Assembly: GCA_030068145.1 (NCBI GenBank)
Contig: JAPJBO010000863.1
Span: 33,415 to 97,414, forward strand
DNA: 64,000 nt
Direction: 5' to 3'
From: Diplonema papillatum
Lineage: Eukaryota > Euglenozoa > Diplonemea > Diplonemida > Diplonemidae
Part shown: positions 34,990 to 44,756 of the stretch, in pieces
Position numbering within the stretch: position 1 is the first letter of the stretch
Layout: every line of letters begins with the position of its first letter
Notes under the pieces: model-generated
The model's database searches: none
The model's input: the letters and a program-made list of their open reading frames with translations, nothing else
Told to the model about the DNA's origin: nothing
Made by a program: the position numbers and the translations under genes

Positions 34990-37362
34990 ATCGGTTGGCG
35001 AGTGAAACTGTGCGGTCAATTTTGCGGATGTGCCACACCCTCAAATCCAGTGTGAAATCCAGGCACTCCATTGGGAACTGAGCTCAAGCCATAACAGCGC
35101 TCCTTCAGCCCCTGGTCCATCGGCCAAACCTAGGCTGATATTTGGCGCACTTTCTAGCAAACTCTTGGTATGGACAGCACCTGGTCCCAGACCGAGCGCG
35201 AACGCTAGACGGCACCTCACCGACAACTTTGCACGACCGGATGAGAGGGGTCATCAGACGAAACGTCCCGGTTACATCGGGCAACAACCACCGAAATCGA
35301 GGTGGACGAAAACACTGACACCCCTCTCACGCCGGAAGCATTTAAAAGGATGCAAAAAGACGACAACGAAGAAAAACGGGGAAGGCGTACACGAAATAAG
35401 GCGGACTACTGGGACCTTCTAGGTAACAGAGAAGCGCGCGCTTCCCCAACTGAAACGCGAGGAAGTCACCATCACGAACGCGGAAGAGAAGGCGAACATT
35501 CTCGTGAGACACCTCGCGACCGTCTGCAGGAAGTCGGAATGCAGCGTGGCAGGCCCGGAGTTGACTCAGGGAGCGAATCAGCCACGGAAGCCGTTACAGG
35601 GGGGGGCTAAATACAATTGTCTTGGAATACAATTGTGTCCTTTGAATACAATTGTCTTTTTATTTGGCCGGTTTCAGAGTCCGTCCAGCTGAATAGAATT
35701 GTGTTGGAACACTGTTGGTTTTGGTGCAGTTGCCTTGGAATACAATTGTGCACACGGTTTTTAATCGTGGACCCTCCACAACAGATCTGGACTCCGGTAG
35801 ACTGGAGACCGGTGGTCACGTTTGTCAAGTTGTCAGTGACTGTTGTGAAACCTTTGTAGGCTATTACGAGTCACTGCGCAAGCAGTGACAGCGTACTAAG
35901 TAGCGTGATGACCCGGCAGGGACGTGGTTTGTCGTAAGTGGTCGGCGGTGGCGAAGGGCGACGCCCACTGCAGCCCAGTGCTTCTACTACTGCGGCCCGG
36001 CCGTAGAAGATTGCGCAAAATCAGTGGAGAAGTAGAGTGATTGGAAGGTGGCGCATTCGTCGGCGGAGCGTCTGTAGGTGGCGCTTTGGTGGGCGCCCTC
36101 GGACGAATCGGCTCGTGCAGCTTGGCCGGACTGTCTCCGTCTTGGCCGCGTGACAAGGCGACTTCTGTAGAAACAATTGTATTCCAACACAATTCTATTC
36201 AACAACTGTCAAGTTCTGCCGGGGCAGGGATTGGCGTGCGTGCTTTGGAATACAAATGTGCACAACTGTATTTAGCCCCCCCCTGTAACGGCACGTAGCT
36301 AAACGCGCAGTCCGAAGCCGATACGCCCATCACCTTGCAGCAGGTAGACAGAGCGATCGAGACGCTGAAGAAGAAGACGAGCTTGGACCCGGAAGGGCTT
36401 TGCCATCTGGCCTACAAATGCCTAGGCGGAGGGATGCGACTCCGCATATGAGACCTCTGCAACGCGAGTGTTCCCTCCCAGCGGCTACACAGGCACATGT
36501 GACGCCGCTCCCGAAGCCGGGCAAAGACCATTTGGTGCCATCGGGCGGCCGATTTCGCAAACGAGCATTGCCTCTAAGATAGTGGAGACCATTATCAAAG
36601 ACCGCCCCACGTTCCCATCGATGGACTCCTCAGTCCGCGCACGGAGGTTTCCGGGGTAGAGAGGCACAGAGGAGCAGCTCTACACCGTGACAGCGGCAAT
36701 CAACCTGAAAAAAGGCCAATTCACATGCTGCTCGGCTTAAAGAAACAGGTGGAGCGGGGCAACTCATTCGATGGGTGGTGTCCTTCCTGAAGGACCGGAA
36801 CTCGATCGTCCGAGTAACGGCGAATACAGCGCCTCGGCGGTGTTCCTCAAGGGTCAGTACTGGATACTCTTCCTCCTGTACATCGACGACCTCGGAGACG
36901 ACCTGGCGAAACTGAAGGACGCAACGGCCTCGCTCTTCGCCGATGCAGGCGCAGTAACGACGGGCAGAACGACGGCGGAGATGGCGAAAAACGTGCGCTG
37001 GGTAATACGGGCGATGGAAAATTGGTCGGTTCCCGGCAACCCGAGCGAACAAGTCGATCCGCGCAGACGCGTACAAAAGGAGAACGATGAAGCACGGTTG
37101 CACGGCCCTTCGGCTGATTGCACCACATAGCGATCACCACGAAAAGCAAGTGACCAGACTGAACGGAAGAGCGGTGCTCACCCTGCAAGAGATTGCGGAG
37201 GAGAGCATCGGAGAAGACTCCGACCGGTTGACAATCCCTGGTGACGAAACTCGAATGGTTGCAGTCCACGTTGCCGACACGTTCACAGATCTTTCGAGAC
37301 CGGAGGTCCTATGAACATGCAATGTGCATAGCCTCTATTCGAGCCAACGCGGCTTTAATGCG
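34990..37362 (+). mobile_element. LINE fragment (reverse transcriptase region), split by a DNA element
   Basis: Before the insertion: frame with KREEVTITNAEEKANILVRH. After it: AIETLKKKTSLDPEGL, then a KPGKDHLVPSG and RPISQTSIASKIVETIIKD run (fingers), RWVVSFLKDRNSIVRV, and the catalytic LLYIDDLGDDLAKL region near 36875-36910, where the second motif reads FADAG in place of the usual FADDG. Several frame changes and a deletion between the palm motifs show it is dead. This is a non-LTR reverse transcriptase of the Jockey/I broad group. It starts just upstream of the PP4R3 start codon on the other strand. Confidence 0.75.
35589..36298. mobile_element. Non-autonomous TIR DNA element inside the LINE
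   Basis: Ends GCCGTTACAGGGGGGGGCTA and its inverse TAGCCCCCCCCTGTAACGGC, with repeated GGAATACAATTGTG subterminal motifs at both sides (35630, 35735, 36170). No transposase ORF. Superfamily not certain: CAGGGG resembles hAT, but an 8-bp duplication is not evident. Confidence 0.7.
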
Positions 37363-38370
37363 GTTTGCGGATTGGGTTTTTTTTTTTCTTTTTTCAAGCT
37401 TTTCCCAGAATTTTTCAGAAAAAGTCTGCACGCACGCAGGACCAGAAACAAGAAAGAAACTCCGAGTGCCTTTGCATCATGGACTCTCATGCTGCGACCA
37501 CCCTAGCAGCACGTCACACTCTCTCGAGTCTTCGCAAGGTTTGTAGGATGGATTGCTTCATTTCTGTTACCACTCGAAATGAAAATACTAAGGCCTTGCA
37601 GCAAGAAATGCAAAAGTCCCAGTTTGAACCTGGGGAATGGTAGTGGCACATACGGATTTCACGCGATTCGCAGGCGGGGCTGGTATTTACACTGATTTTG
37701 CAGGTGGGGCACACTGGATTTGCGGGTGTACCCACACCCGCCATTTCGACCACAGTTCACTTCCCCATCGGGTGCTGGAGCACACCGTGTAACTTCACTC
37801 AAGAAACGACGCTAATCCAACGGTGTACACGTCAAATGCCGTATTAAGGATACTGGGGTTGTGGGTGTGTGCATACATACACGAATACCTACTCCATCTG
37901 GCCTGCCAGCTATCTGAGGTGGTTGGTCTTGGGTCTCCGGATCCTTGAAGTATGTGTACTAACTACGCACCGAGAGACCCACCTCGGAGGACCCGGGGTC
38001 CGTCCCCTAGGCATGGTGGTCACCACAGCTGCTAGCGTCCTCGTGGATGTGTGTACACACCTCGTAGGTACGCATAACACTTCGATGTACATGCTACGCT
38101 GCTGCACAGTACGTAGGTACAGTATATCACTCATTCCACGAAAAAGTGTCACAGATTTCGGCTTTTTTCGGATTTCTGCCGAAGATTTCCATCTGCAGGT
38201 CCGAAAATGGTCGGTTTCGAGATTTTGAGGACACGTTTGAATCCGTTGAGGACAGGGCTTTCCGAATATTTGGTCGGATAAAATTTTTGACCGACCCCCC
38301 CCCCCGGAAATGGAGGTCGGCACCCGAAAAAATGGGGTCCTGGAGATCGGTTTTTTTTCTCTCTGCATCC
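37363..38370. other. Gene-poor stretch
   Basis: T-rich and unique sequence with no convincing gene or repeat of known family; the short frames look random. Confidence 0.4.
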
Positions 38371-38394
38371 AGGAGGGGGTCAGATTTTGATCGC

Positions 38395-38605
38395 TGGGCT
38401 AGCTGGCAGCTTGCCCATAATCGCGCATCCCAGAACTACTCGAAAACCAAAAGATTTCCCAAAAAGACCTCGAAAATAATTTCCAGACGGCTGCTTTTCA
38501 CACCGAAAAATCGCAAAAAAAAAAAATCGGACCGGGGGAATCGAACCACGGCCTACAGGGGCCCAGGAGGGTGCGGTAACCGTTAGGCTATGCTGCCAAA
38601 CCTCG
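38395..38605 (-). mobile_element. tRNA-derived SINE (family 2)
   Basis: On the minus strand: A-box TAGCCTAACGG and B-box GGTTCGATTCC, then a body sharing the CATAATCG / CTGCTTTTCA elements with family 1. Flanked by poly(A)/poly(T) runs at 38609-38650. Confidence 0.65.
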
Positions 38606-38693
38606 GGGAAAAAAAAAAAAAAAAAAAAAGGGTTTTTTTTTTTTTTTTTCCATCAGGCACCTTCCTTTCCACCGGCCCAACGGACCGCGGGGT

Positions 38694-39505
38694 TCGGTTA
38701 TCGGTTATCGGTTATCGGTACGGTGGATACCTGCCTCGGGTTAGTTCTTGAGAACAGGTGAGGTGGTTCCTTGTGCCTCCCCGTCGCCATCCTTGGCGCG
38801 TTGTTTGTTTTCGCGTTCGGTTTCGTTTTTCGTTGTTTTTACGGTCTCGCGTTGTGGCGGGGGGGCTCAGTGAGCTTTTTACTTTGCCCGTCCTCCCCTA
38901 CTCCCGGAACTGAACAGAGGGGAAATGGAAATAAGAAGTGGAGAAAAGAGAGATCCGGTCTGCGCGGTGCTGTTTCGCGGCGGCAGTCCGATGCGGGCTT
39001 TTCCTGGCGCCAGCTCTGGACCAGGTGATTGTCTTGTTGGTTGGCTGCAAGTGCACTTGTTCGTTGTTTCATGCAGTTTTCAACCTGCATCCCGGTGACC
39101 GCTCGTGAGCTTGCTTCACCCTTACTTTGACCTTTCCTATGGTCAGGTGTGCATGCTGTCGGTGCACCGTGCATTCCTCCGACTCGGTCTGAGGGTTGCT
39201 GTTGCCAGGCTTGGCACCTGTGCGTTGCCGCAGTCTGTTGTCTGCGTTCGGTCTCTTCTTTTTTTTCCCTCCCGTTCTTTTCTTTCATAGGCATTGGCCG
39301 GTTAGCGGTCTAAGCTGCTGCTGTTGCTGCTGCTTGCGTCTGAGCGTCGATGTGGCGAGTCTTCGTCAAGCCCAGTCGTTCGAGCTTGTTGCGCTGCTTG
39401 TTGCGTCGAGGTCCAGCGCGTCGGCAAAGTTGGGTCCTCCTGCCTGCGGGGTTTCGTGAAAGGCGGGGGTTTGGGGGTCGGGCGGGTCCTCCAGGGCCAA
39501 AATTC
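38694..39505 (-). mobile_element. LINE 3' end, minus orientation
   Basis: Reverse complement of the LINE 3' end at 40718-41566 (last ORF codons, 3' UTR and the (CGGTTAT)n tail at 38695-38718), about 85-90% alike. 5'-truncated. Confidence 0.8.
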
Positions 39506-39679
39506 GCTTTTAGCGCCTGCTCAGTTGGAATTCTTATCGGAAAGTGCGAGATCGTCATTTACTCGTTTCCAGTGTCCCAGGACGGTATTTCTGCCCTCTG
39601 GGAGCTTATTTCGCCCGGTTTGCGAAGAACTCAAAATGAGTCCAAAATTCTCACTCCGCAGTGAACAAAAGATTTCTCC

Positions 39680-41566
39680 GCCGGAACTGGTAGTCTGGAC
39701 GGACGGTTCCGTGGCCGCACTCAAGACGAGACAGGCCCAGCACGAACTGCTGCACGGAACGACGGACCCGCTCGACAAAGTGACGAGATGGGGCGGGGCA
39801 GGCTTCGTGATCTAACGCGGCGGTAGTTGGAGGGACCAGACGCTGCTCAGGACACGGTCAAGCCGGCAGGCCGGGAAGTGGGCCACGAGCTATCGAGCGG
39901 AACAGGTAGCACTGCGGGCAGCGTTGAAACTAGTAGAAGCGAAGGCGTTTCACAGGACTAAACGCACGCAGGCTAATACCTGGTTCCTGACGGACTCCAG
40001 CTCACTGCTGACCGAGCTAAGGCGAGGCCCGCACAAGCAGAAAGAGCCAGCCAACATCGAAATCTGGCAGCTGCTCGAAAAGCTCGTGGCGAAGGGGCAC
40101 ACACCGATCCTGCAGTTTGTCTTCGGACACTGCGCCCTGGCCGGTAACGATGAAGCGGACGCACTGGCGAAAGGCGGTATCTCCGCAGCGCATGTGGAAA
40201 AACAACCACCAATGACGGTGGCAACGGCAAGGGCGCGCTACCGCGAGCACACCTAGGAAAGCGTGCATGCGTCAGCGATGAAGGCATCTCCGTACCGTCC
40301 CGGCGGACCGCTGCCGTCTGCGCAACTCGTTCGAGGACGCAAGGTGCCCAAAACAGCGCACCTCACGAGGCGTGCGGAGCGAGAAATCCGCCAGCTGAGG
40401 ACAGGGCACCACGAGCTCCTTCACAACCGGTACCGCAAGGACTGGGAAGACCTCGCAGCCGAAGAAAGGCAGAGAGTCCGTCCGTGCGAGCTTTGCGACG
40501 CGACGCCCGTCTGCCCGATCACGCACCTGTTCCTCGAGTGCAAAGTCGGGTACGCCATGAGGGCGCCGATGTGGAGGCAGGTGTTCGAAGCCGACCCGAA
40601 GGTCCCGAGGGAGCTACCGGCGCCAGGGTCGAGGCACAAGATGCTCTGGCCCCTGCTTTTCGAGCACCCGGAGGCAGCGCTCGCGTACCTGCAGGACGCT
40701 GGGCTCGTGGCGAGGTACCAGATACTGGAGGACCCGCCCGACCCCCAAACCCCCGCCTTTCACGAAACGCCGCAGGCAGGAGGACCCAACTTTGCCGACG
40801 CGCTGGACCTCGACGCAACAAGCAGCGCTACAAGCTCGAACGACTGGGCTTGACGAAGACTCGCCACATCGACGCTCAGACGCAAGCAACAACAGCAGCA
40901 GCAGCTCAGACCGCTAACCGGCCAATGCCTATGAAAGAAAAGACTGGGAGGGAAAAAAAAGAAGAGACCGAACGCAGACAACAGACTGCGGCAACGAACA
41001 CAGGCGCCAAGCCTGGCAACAGCAACCCTCAGACTGAGTCAGAGGAATGCACGGTGCACCGACAGCATGCACACCTGACCATAGGAAAGGTCAAGCAAGG
41101 GTGAAGCAAGTATACGAGCGGACACCAGGACGCAGATAGAAAACTGCAAGAAACAACGAAAAACATGTGCACTTGCAACCAACAAAACAATCTCCTGGAC
41201 CAGAACCGGCGCCGGGAGGGCGAACTAAGACGCAAACGCCCACCGACCCCCAGGAAAAGCCCGCATCGGACTGCCGCCGCGAAACAGCACCGCGCAGACT
41301 ACCCCGAATCTCTCTTTTCTCCACTTCTTATTTCCACTTCCCCTCTGTTCAGTTCCGGGAGTAGGGGAGGGCGGGCAAAGTAAAAAGCTCACTGAACCCC
41401 CCACCACAACGTGAGACCGTAAAAACAACGAAGAACGAAACCGAAGACGAAAACAAACAACGCGCCAAGGATGGCGACGGGGAGGCACAAGGAACCACCT
41501 CACCTGTTCTCAAGAACTAACTCGAGACAGGTATCCACCGTACCGATAACCGATAACCGATAACCG
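39680..41566 (+). mobile_element. LINE 3' half: RNase H, CCHC-type finger, 3' UTR and tail
   Basis: One frame runs from 39680 to 40853 with in-frame TAA at 39813 and TAG at 40254. RNase H shows LVVWTDGSV, YRAEQVALRAAL, WFLTDSSSL and GNDEADALAKGG, giving the D-E-D-D set. The downstream part has the CELCDATPVCPITHLFLEC finger. 40854-41566 is the 3' UTR, ending in CCGATAACCGATAACCGATA. 5'-truncated and inactive. The finger and LAYLQ region also occur at 52.0-52.6 kb. Confidence 0.8.
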
Positions 41567-41571
41567 CCATT

Positions 41572-41830
41572 TTTTTAGCCCATGGTCCAGAGGTTACCAC
41601 ACCCACACAGGGGTTTGGGGGTCGGTGGTTCGATTCCCGCCGGAAATCGTTTTTTTGGGTTTTTGAAACAGCCCCAAAACCGACCTTTTGTCCATCTGCA
41701 CGCCAGATTTTGGTCGCCACGCGAGCTGATTGCTTGCCCATAATCGCCAGGGATAGCTCTTTCCATCCCAAAAAAAATTTCCCAAAAATTCCAAAATTTT
41801 GACCCAAAACGGACTGCTTTTCAGACGGAA
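41572..41830 (+). mobile_element. tRNA-derived SINE (family 1), second copy
   Basis: Begins TTTAGCCCATGGTCCAGAGG exactly at the LINE tail. Same boxes as 34226. Confidence 0.75.
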
Positions 41831-41884
41831 AATCTGTGACACTTTTTCGTGGAATGAGTGATATACATACCACCTACTGCTTGC

Positions 41885-42070
41885 AGAGAAGCAGGAAAAT
41901 GTGTGAAAACGGGAGGCAAATGTTTCTTCAGAGGAAGAATGTGTGAAAACGGGGGGGAAATGTTTCTTCAGAGGAAGAATGTGTGGAAACGGGGGGGGGG
42001 TCGTTGTGTTATAGTTTAGCTTGAAGGGAATTGGAAAGGTTGAGAAACGGGGGGGGGAAAATCTTAGTTT
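41885..42070. repeat. 40-bp tandem repeat and flank shared with 19395-19455
   Basis: Two and a half units of GTGTGAAAACGGG...TTCTTCAGAGGAAGAAT, then GGTCGTTGTGTTATAGTTTA, which resembles 19407-19430. Confidence 0.75.
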
Positions 42071-42151
42071 CGTGTTCAGGCGCTACTTGCCTCTAAGTGT
42101 TTGATGCTAGCATCAAGTCTTCTTCGCGGAATGCAGAGTCTTTTTTTCTTT

Positions 42152-42690
42152 TTTGGGCAAATTATCTTATAGCCACCCGGTATTTTCAGTATTCCCTTAT
42201 AGCCACGGAAAAAGAATTTTATTCCCTTATAGCCACGAACTGACGACAACCGCTTTTTTTTTCCCCTTATAGCCACCACGAAATAATTTTATTCCCTTAT
42301 AGCCACGAAAAAAGAATTTTATTCCCTTATAGCCACGAAAAAAGAATTTTATTCCCTTATAGCCACGAAAAAAGAATTTTATTCCCTTATAGCCACGAAA
42401 AAAGAATTTTATTCCCTTATAGCCACGAAAAAAGAATTTTATTCCCTTATAGCCACGAAAAAAGATTTTTATTCCCTTATAGCCACGAAAAAAGAATTTT
42501 ATTCCCTTATAGCCACGAAAAAAGAATTTTATTCCCTTATAGCCACGAAAAAAGAATTTTATTCCCTTATAGCCACGAAAAAAGAATTTTATTCCCTTAT
42601 AGCCACGAAAAAAGAATTTTATTCCCTTATAGCCACGAAAAAGAATTTTATTCCCTTACAGCCACGAAAAAAGATTTTGATCCCGGAGAG
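42152..42690 (+). repeat. 30-bp minisatellite array
   Basis: Nearly perfect units from 42282 to 42670, more diverged at the outer edge, as expected for homogenised arrays. Confidence 0.95.
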
Positions 42691-42811
42691 GAGCCACCTT
42701 CTCCTGTTGGTTTTCATACATATGGGTGCACAACAAGTTCGCGACTCAAATTTCCGTGTTTGTAACAAAATCCAGCTCCAGGTTTAGACAAGAAGTGAGA
42801 ATATAGTAAAA

Positions 42812-43330
42812 ATGTCATGTGCAGACTGCTTACGAGTCATAAAGGATTTACCCTTTGAATCCGACAACATCAGGGCAAAGATCCTGGGATTTGCCCTGAT
42901 CCGCGACGTCCACTCAGCGGTAGAGGCACTTTCCGATTCACCAGCCGTACTTTTGTCCGCTCTTATACGTGCAGCGCAATCTTCGGAAGAAGTACCGCCA
43001 CCAGACTCGCCCGCTATGCCAGCCTCCGAGTCAGAAGCTGCTCCACTAGTTTCGTCAGATGTCGATGACGGTGACGTTGACGCTGCCTCACTAGTTTCGT
43101 CAGATAACGGTGATGATGACGCACTCCTGTCAGTTGGGGCTGTCTTCGAAGACATGGAGGCGTTTTGCGACGCAGTGCTGAGAACAACGTTTTCAGCTTC
43201 TCGGACGTGCGTTCGAAAGCGCAGCGACGCACATAGGACACTTTTTAAGTGCTCCGCAAAGGCCGATAACGGGAGCGCATGTGGGTTTTCGTGCAACGCG
43301 CATGTGCGGGGAGCAGAGGTGCGAGTCTAA
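42812..43330 (+). CDS. N-terminal part of a Mutator-like transposase
   Basis: 172-codon ORF with ATG after AAAA. Residues 1-60 are helical, 60-110 acidic/Ser-rich (APLVSSDVDDGDVDAASLVS). The end fits a MuDR/FAR1 N-terminal zinc region: VFEDMEAFCDAVLRTTFSAS then RKRSDAHRTLFKCSAK...CGFSCNAH with the Cys/His spacing of that family. No DDE catalytic domain follows, so the element is non-autonomous. Flanked by inverted minisatellite arms. Confidence 0.5.
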   Translation: MSCADCLRVIKDLPFESDNIRAKILGFALIRDVHSAVEALSDSPAVLLSALIRAAQSSEEVPPPDSPAMPASESEAAPLVSSDVDDGDVDAASLVSSDNGDDDALLSVGAVFEDMEAFCDAVLRTTFSASRTCVRKRSDAHRTLFKCSAKADNGSACGFSCNAHVRGAEVRV

Positions 43331-43375
43331 ATCCCTCTTACCAAAAAGACACAAGGTTTTGACCCTGCATGATAA

Positions 43376-43865
43376 CCCTGTGTCGTCGATACGTTATGGG
43401 GCTTACTGCCTGATTTCCTCTCCTAAAATCCCGGAATTTCAAGCGAACTTTAACTCTAAAATCGATCCTTTGCAGTTTATCCAAGTTTCTCTTTCAACCT
43501 GTCAAGAGCCCTCACCATTTCTCTGTATGCAATATTCGGTCTCCTCTTTCTTTTTAGCCAAGAGCCAATCGAGCAAACCGCCTGGGACCGTGTATCTGCT
43601 CCATGAAGACGAAACCCATTTTTCCCTCATCCAAGGCTCACCTTCTGTAGCCCTCTTGAAGAGGATACCCCTGTCGTCGATACGTCGTAAGGCTTGCTGC
43701 CTGATTTCCTATCATAAAATTGATCCTTTGCATTTTATCCAAGTTTCTCTTCCAACCTTTCACGAGTCCTCACCATTTCTCTGCATGAAAATGTTTGGCC
43801 TCCTCTTTCTTTTTGCTGCGACTCTTCTACGAACCAATCAACACGGCAAACACGCAATGAGGTGA
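43376..43865. repeat. Two direct ~185-bp repeats, one carrying a small E70 insertion
   Basis: 43376-43560 and 43672-43835 are ~80% alike. Only the first contains the 33-bp extra segment at 43430-43462. A third short duplication (CACGGCAAACACGCAATGAG) lies at 43841-43862 and 43957-43976. Confidence 0.75.
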
Positions 43866-44549
43866 ACTGGCCGCGAGTTCTCTCATCAACCTGATCAAGC
43901 TACGACTTCAATTTGCAGACTGGATGTGCTTGCCGCGACTCTACGAACCAATAAACACGGCAAACACGCAATGAGGTGGACTGAGCGATATCTCTCAACA
44001 GCCCGATTATGCTACAACTTCAACATACAGACTGGAGGGAGGGAGAGGGAGGGGATGCAAAATACAGATCAGACTGAAATAGAAGGAACACACTTATCCG
44101 GTTCTTGACCTACTATGCCGTGTTATAAAAACTGTCGAGGGGCCCCTCCACAGGTTCTCGCATGTCTCGCTTGATTCGTTCGCCTCCGTAACACTATCCG
44201 GTAGTAGGCTTTGCAATTTTGCTCTTGCTAGATCATGGCTGAATGGTGGGTGGCGGAGTACCGTGGTTGACTGGTCTGGTTCGGTGGTCCAGGCTGGTCA
44301 GGGAATACAATTCTGTTTTCGTGGCGAAAAGGGAATAAAAATCTTTTTTCGTGGCAAAAAGGGAATAAAAATCTTTTTTCGTGGCTATAAGGGAATAAAA
44401 TTCTTTTTTCGTGGCTATAAGGGAATAATAAGCATTTATTCGGCAAGATAATTTCCGTTTATTTTGCCGAGGTGTCGGTTTTAGTCCCGAGGGAGGCCCG
44501 AGGGGGGGTTTGCAACCCCGAGCCACGAGCGGAAGACGTTGAGCATATT

Positions 44550-44756
44550 GCTTTGGGGAGCCACAATTAACATTTTGGTAGACATTTTCCACGAAAACCG
44601 ACCCCCCCCCCCCCCAATTTCTGAGATTTTCGGAGTCGATTCCTGCTCTTCGCTTTTTTTCGCAAAATCCGACGGTTCGATTCCTGCTCCTGGCATTTTT
44701 TTCGCAAAAATCCCGCAGTTCGATTCCTGCTCCGAGCATTTTTTCCCATTTTAGTC
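44550..44756. repeat. Dispersed repeat with an inverted copy near 54110-54200
   Basis: GGAGCCACAATTAACATTTT with a C-run, inverted at 54160-54192. Also three tandem GATTCCTGCTC units at 44638-44735. Confidence 0.65.

Larger units (their letters stand above)
42152..44453. mobile_element. Mutator-like element with minisatellite terminal arms
   Basis: The left arm (42152-42690) is ~16 tandem copies of a 30-bp unit (ATTCCCTTATAGCCACGAAA). The right arm (44300-44453) has about four copies in inverse orientation, and both outer edges carry an AAATTATCTT motif. The core holds the MULE-like N-terminal ORF at 42812-43330. Single copies of the unit also occur near 54865, 56395 and 60885. Confidence 0.6.

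Noticed and set aside
38694-39505. LINE inversion by twin priming
   Set aside because: Both inverted segments carry 3' tails, so two separate insertions explain them better.
42152-42690. CRISPR-like array of 30-bp repeats
   Set aside because: The units are contiguous with no unique spacers, and the setting is eukaryotic. The same holds for the 42-bp and 95-bp arrays.
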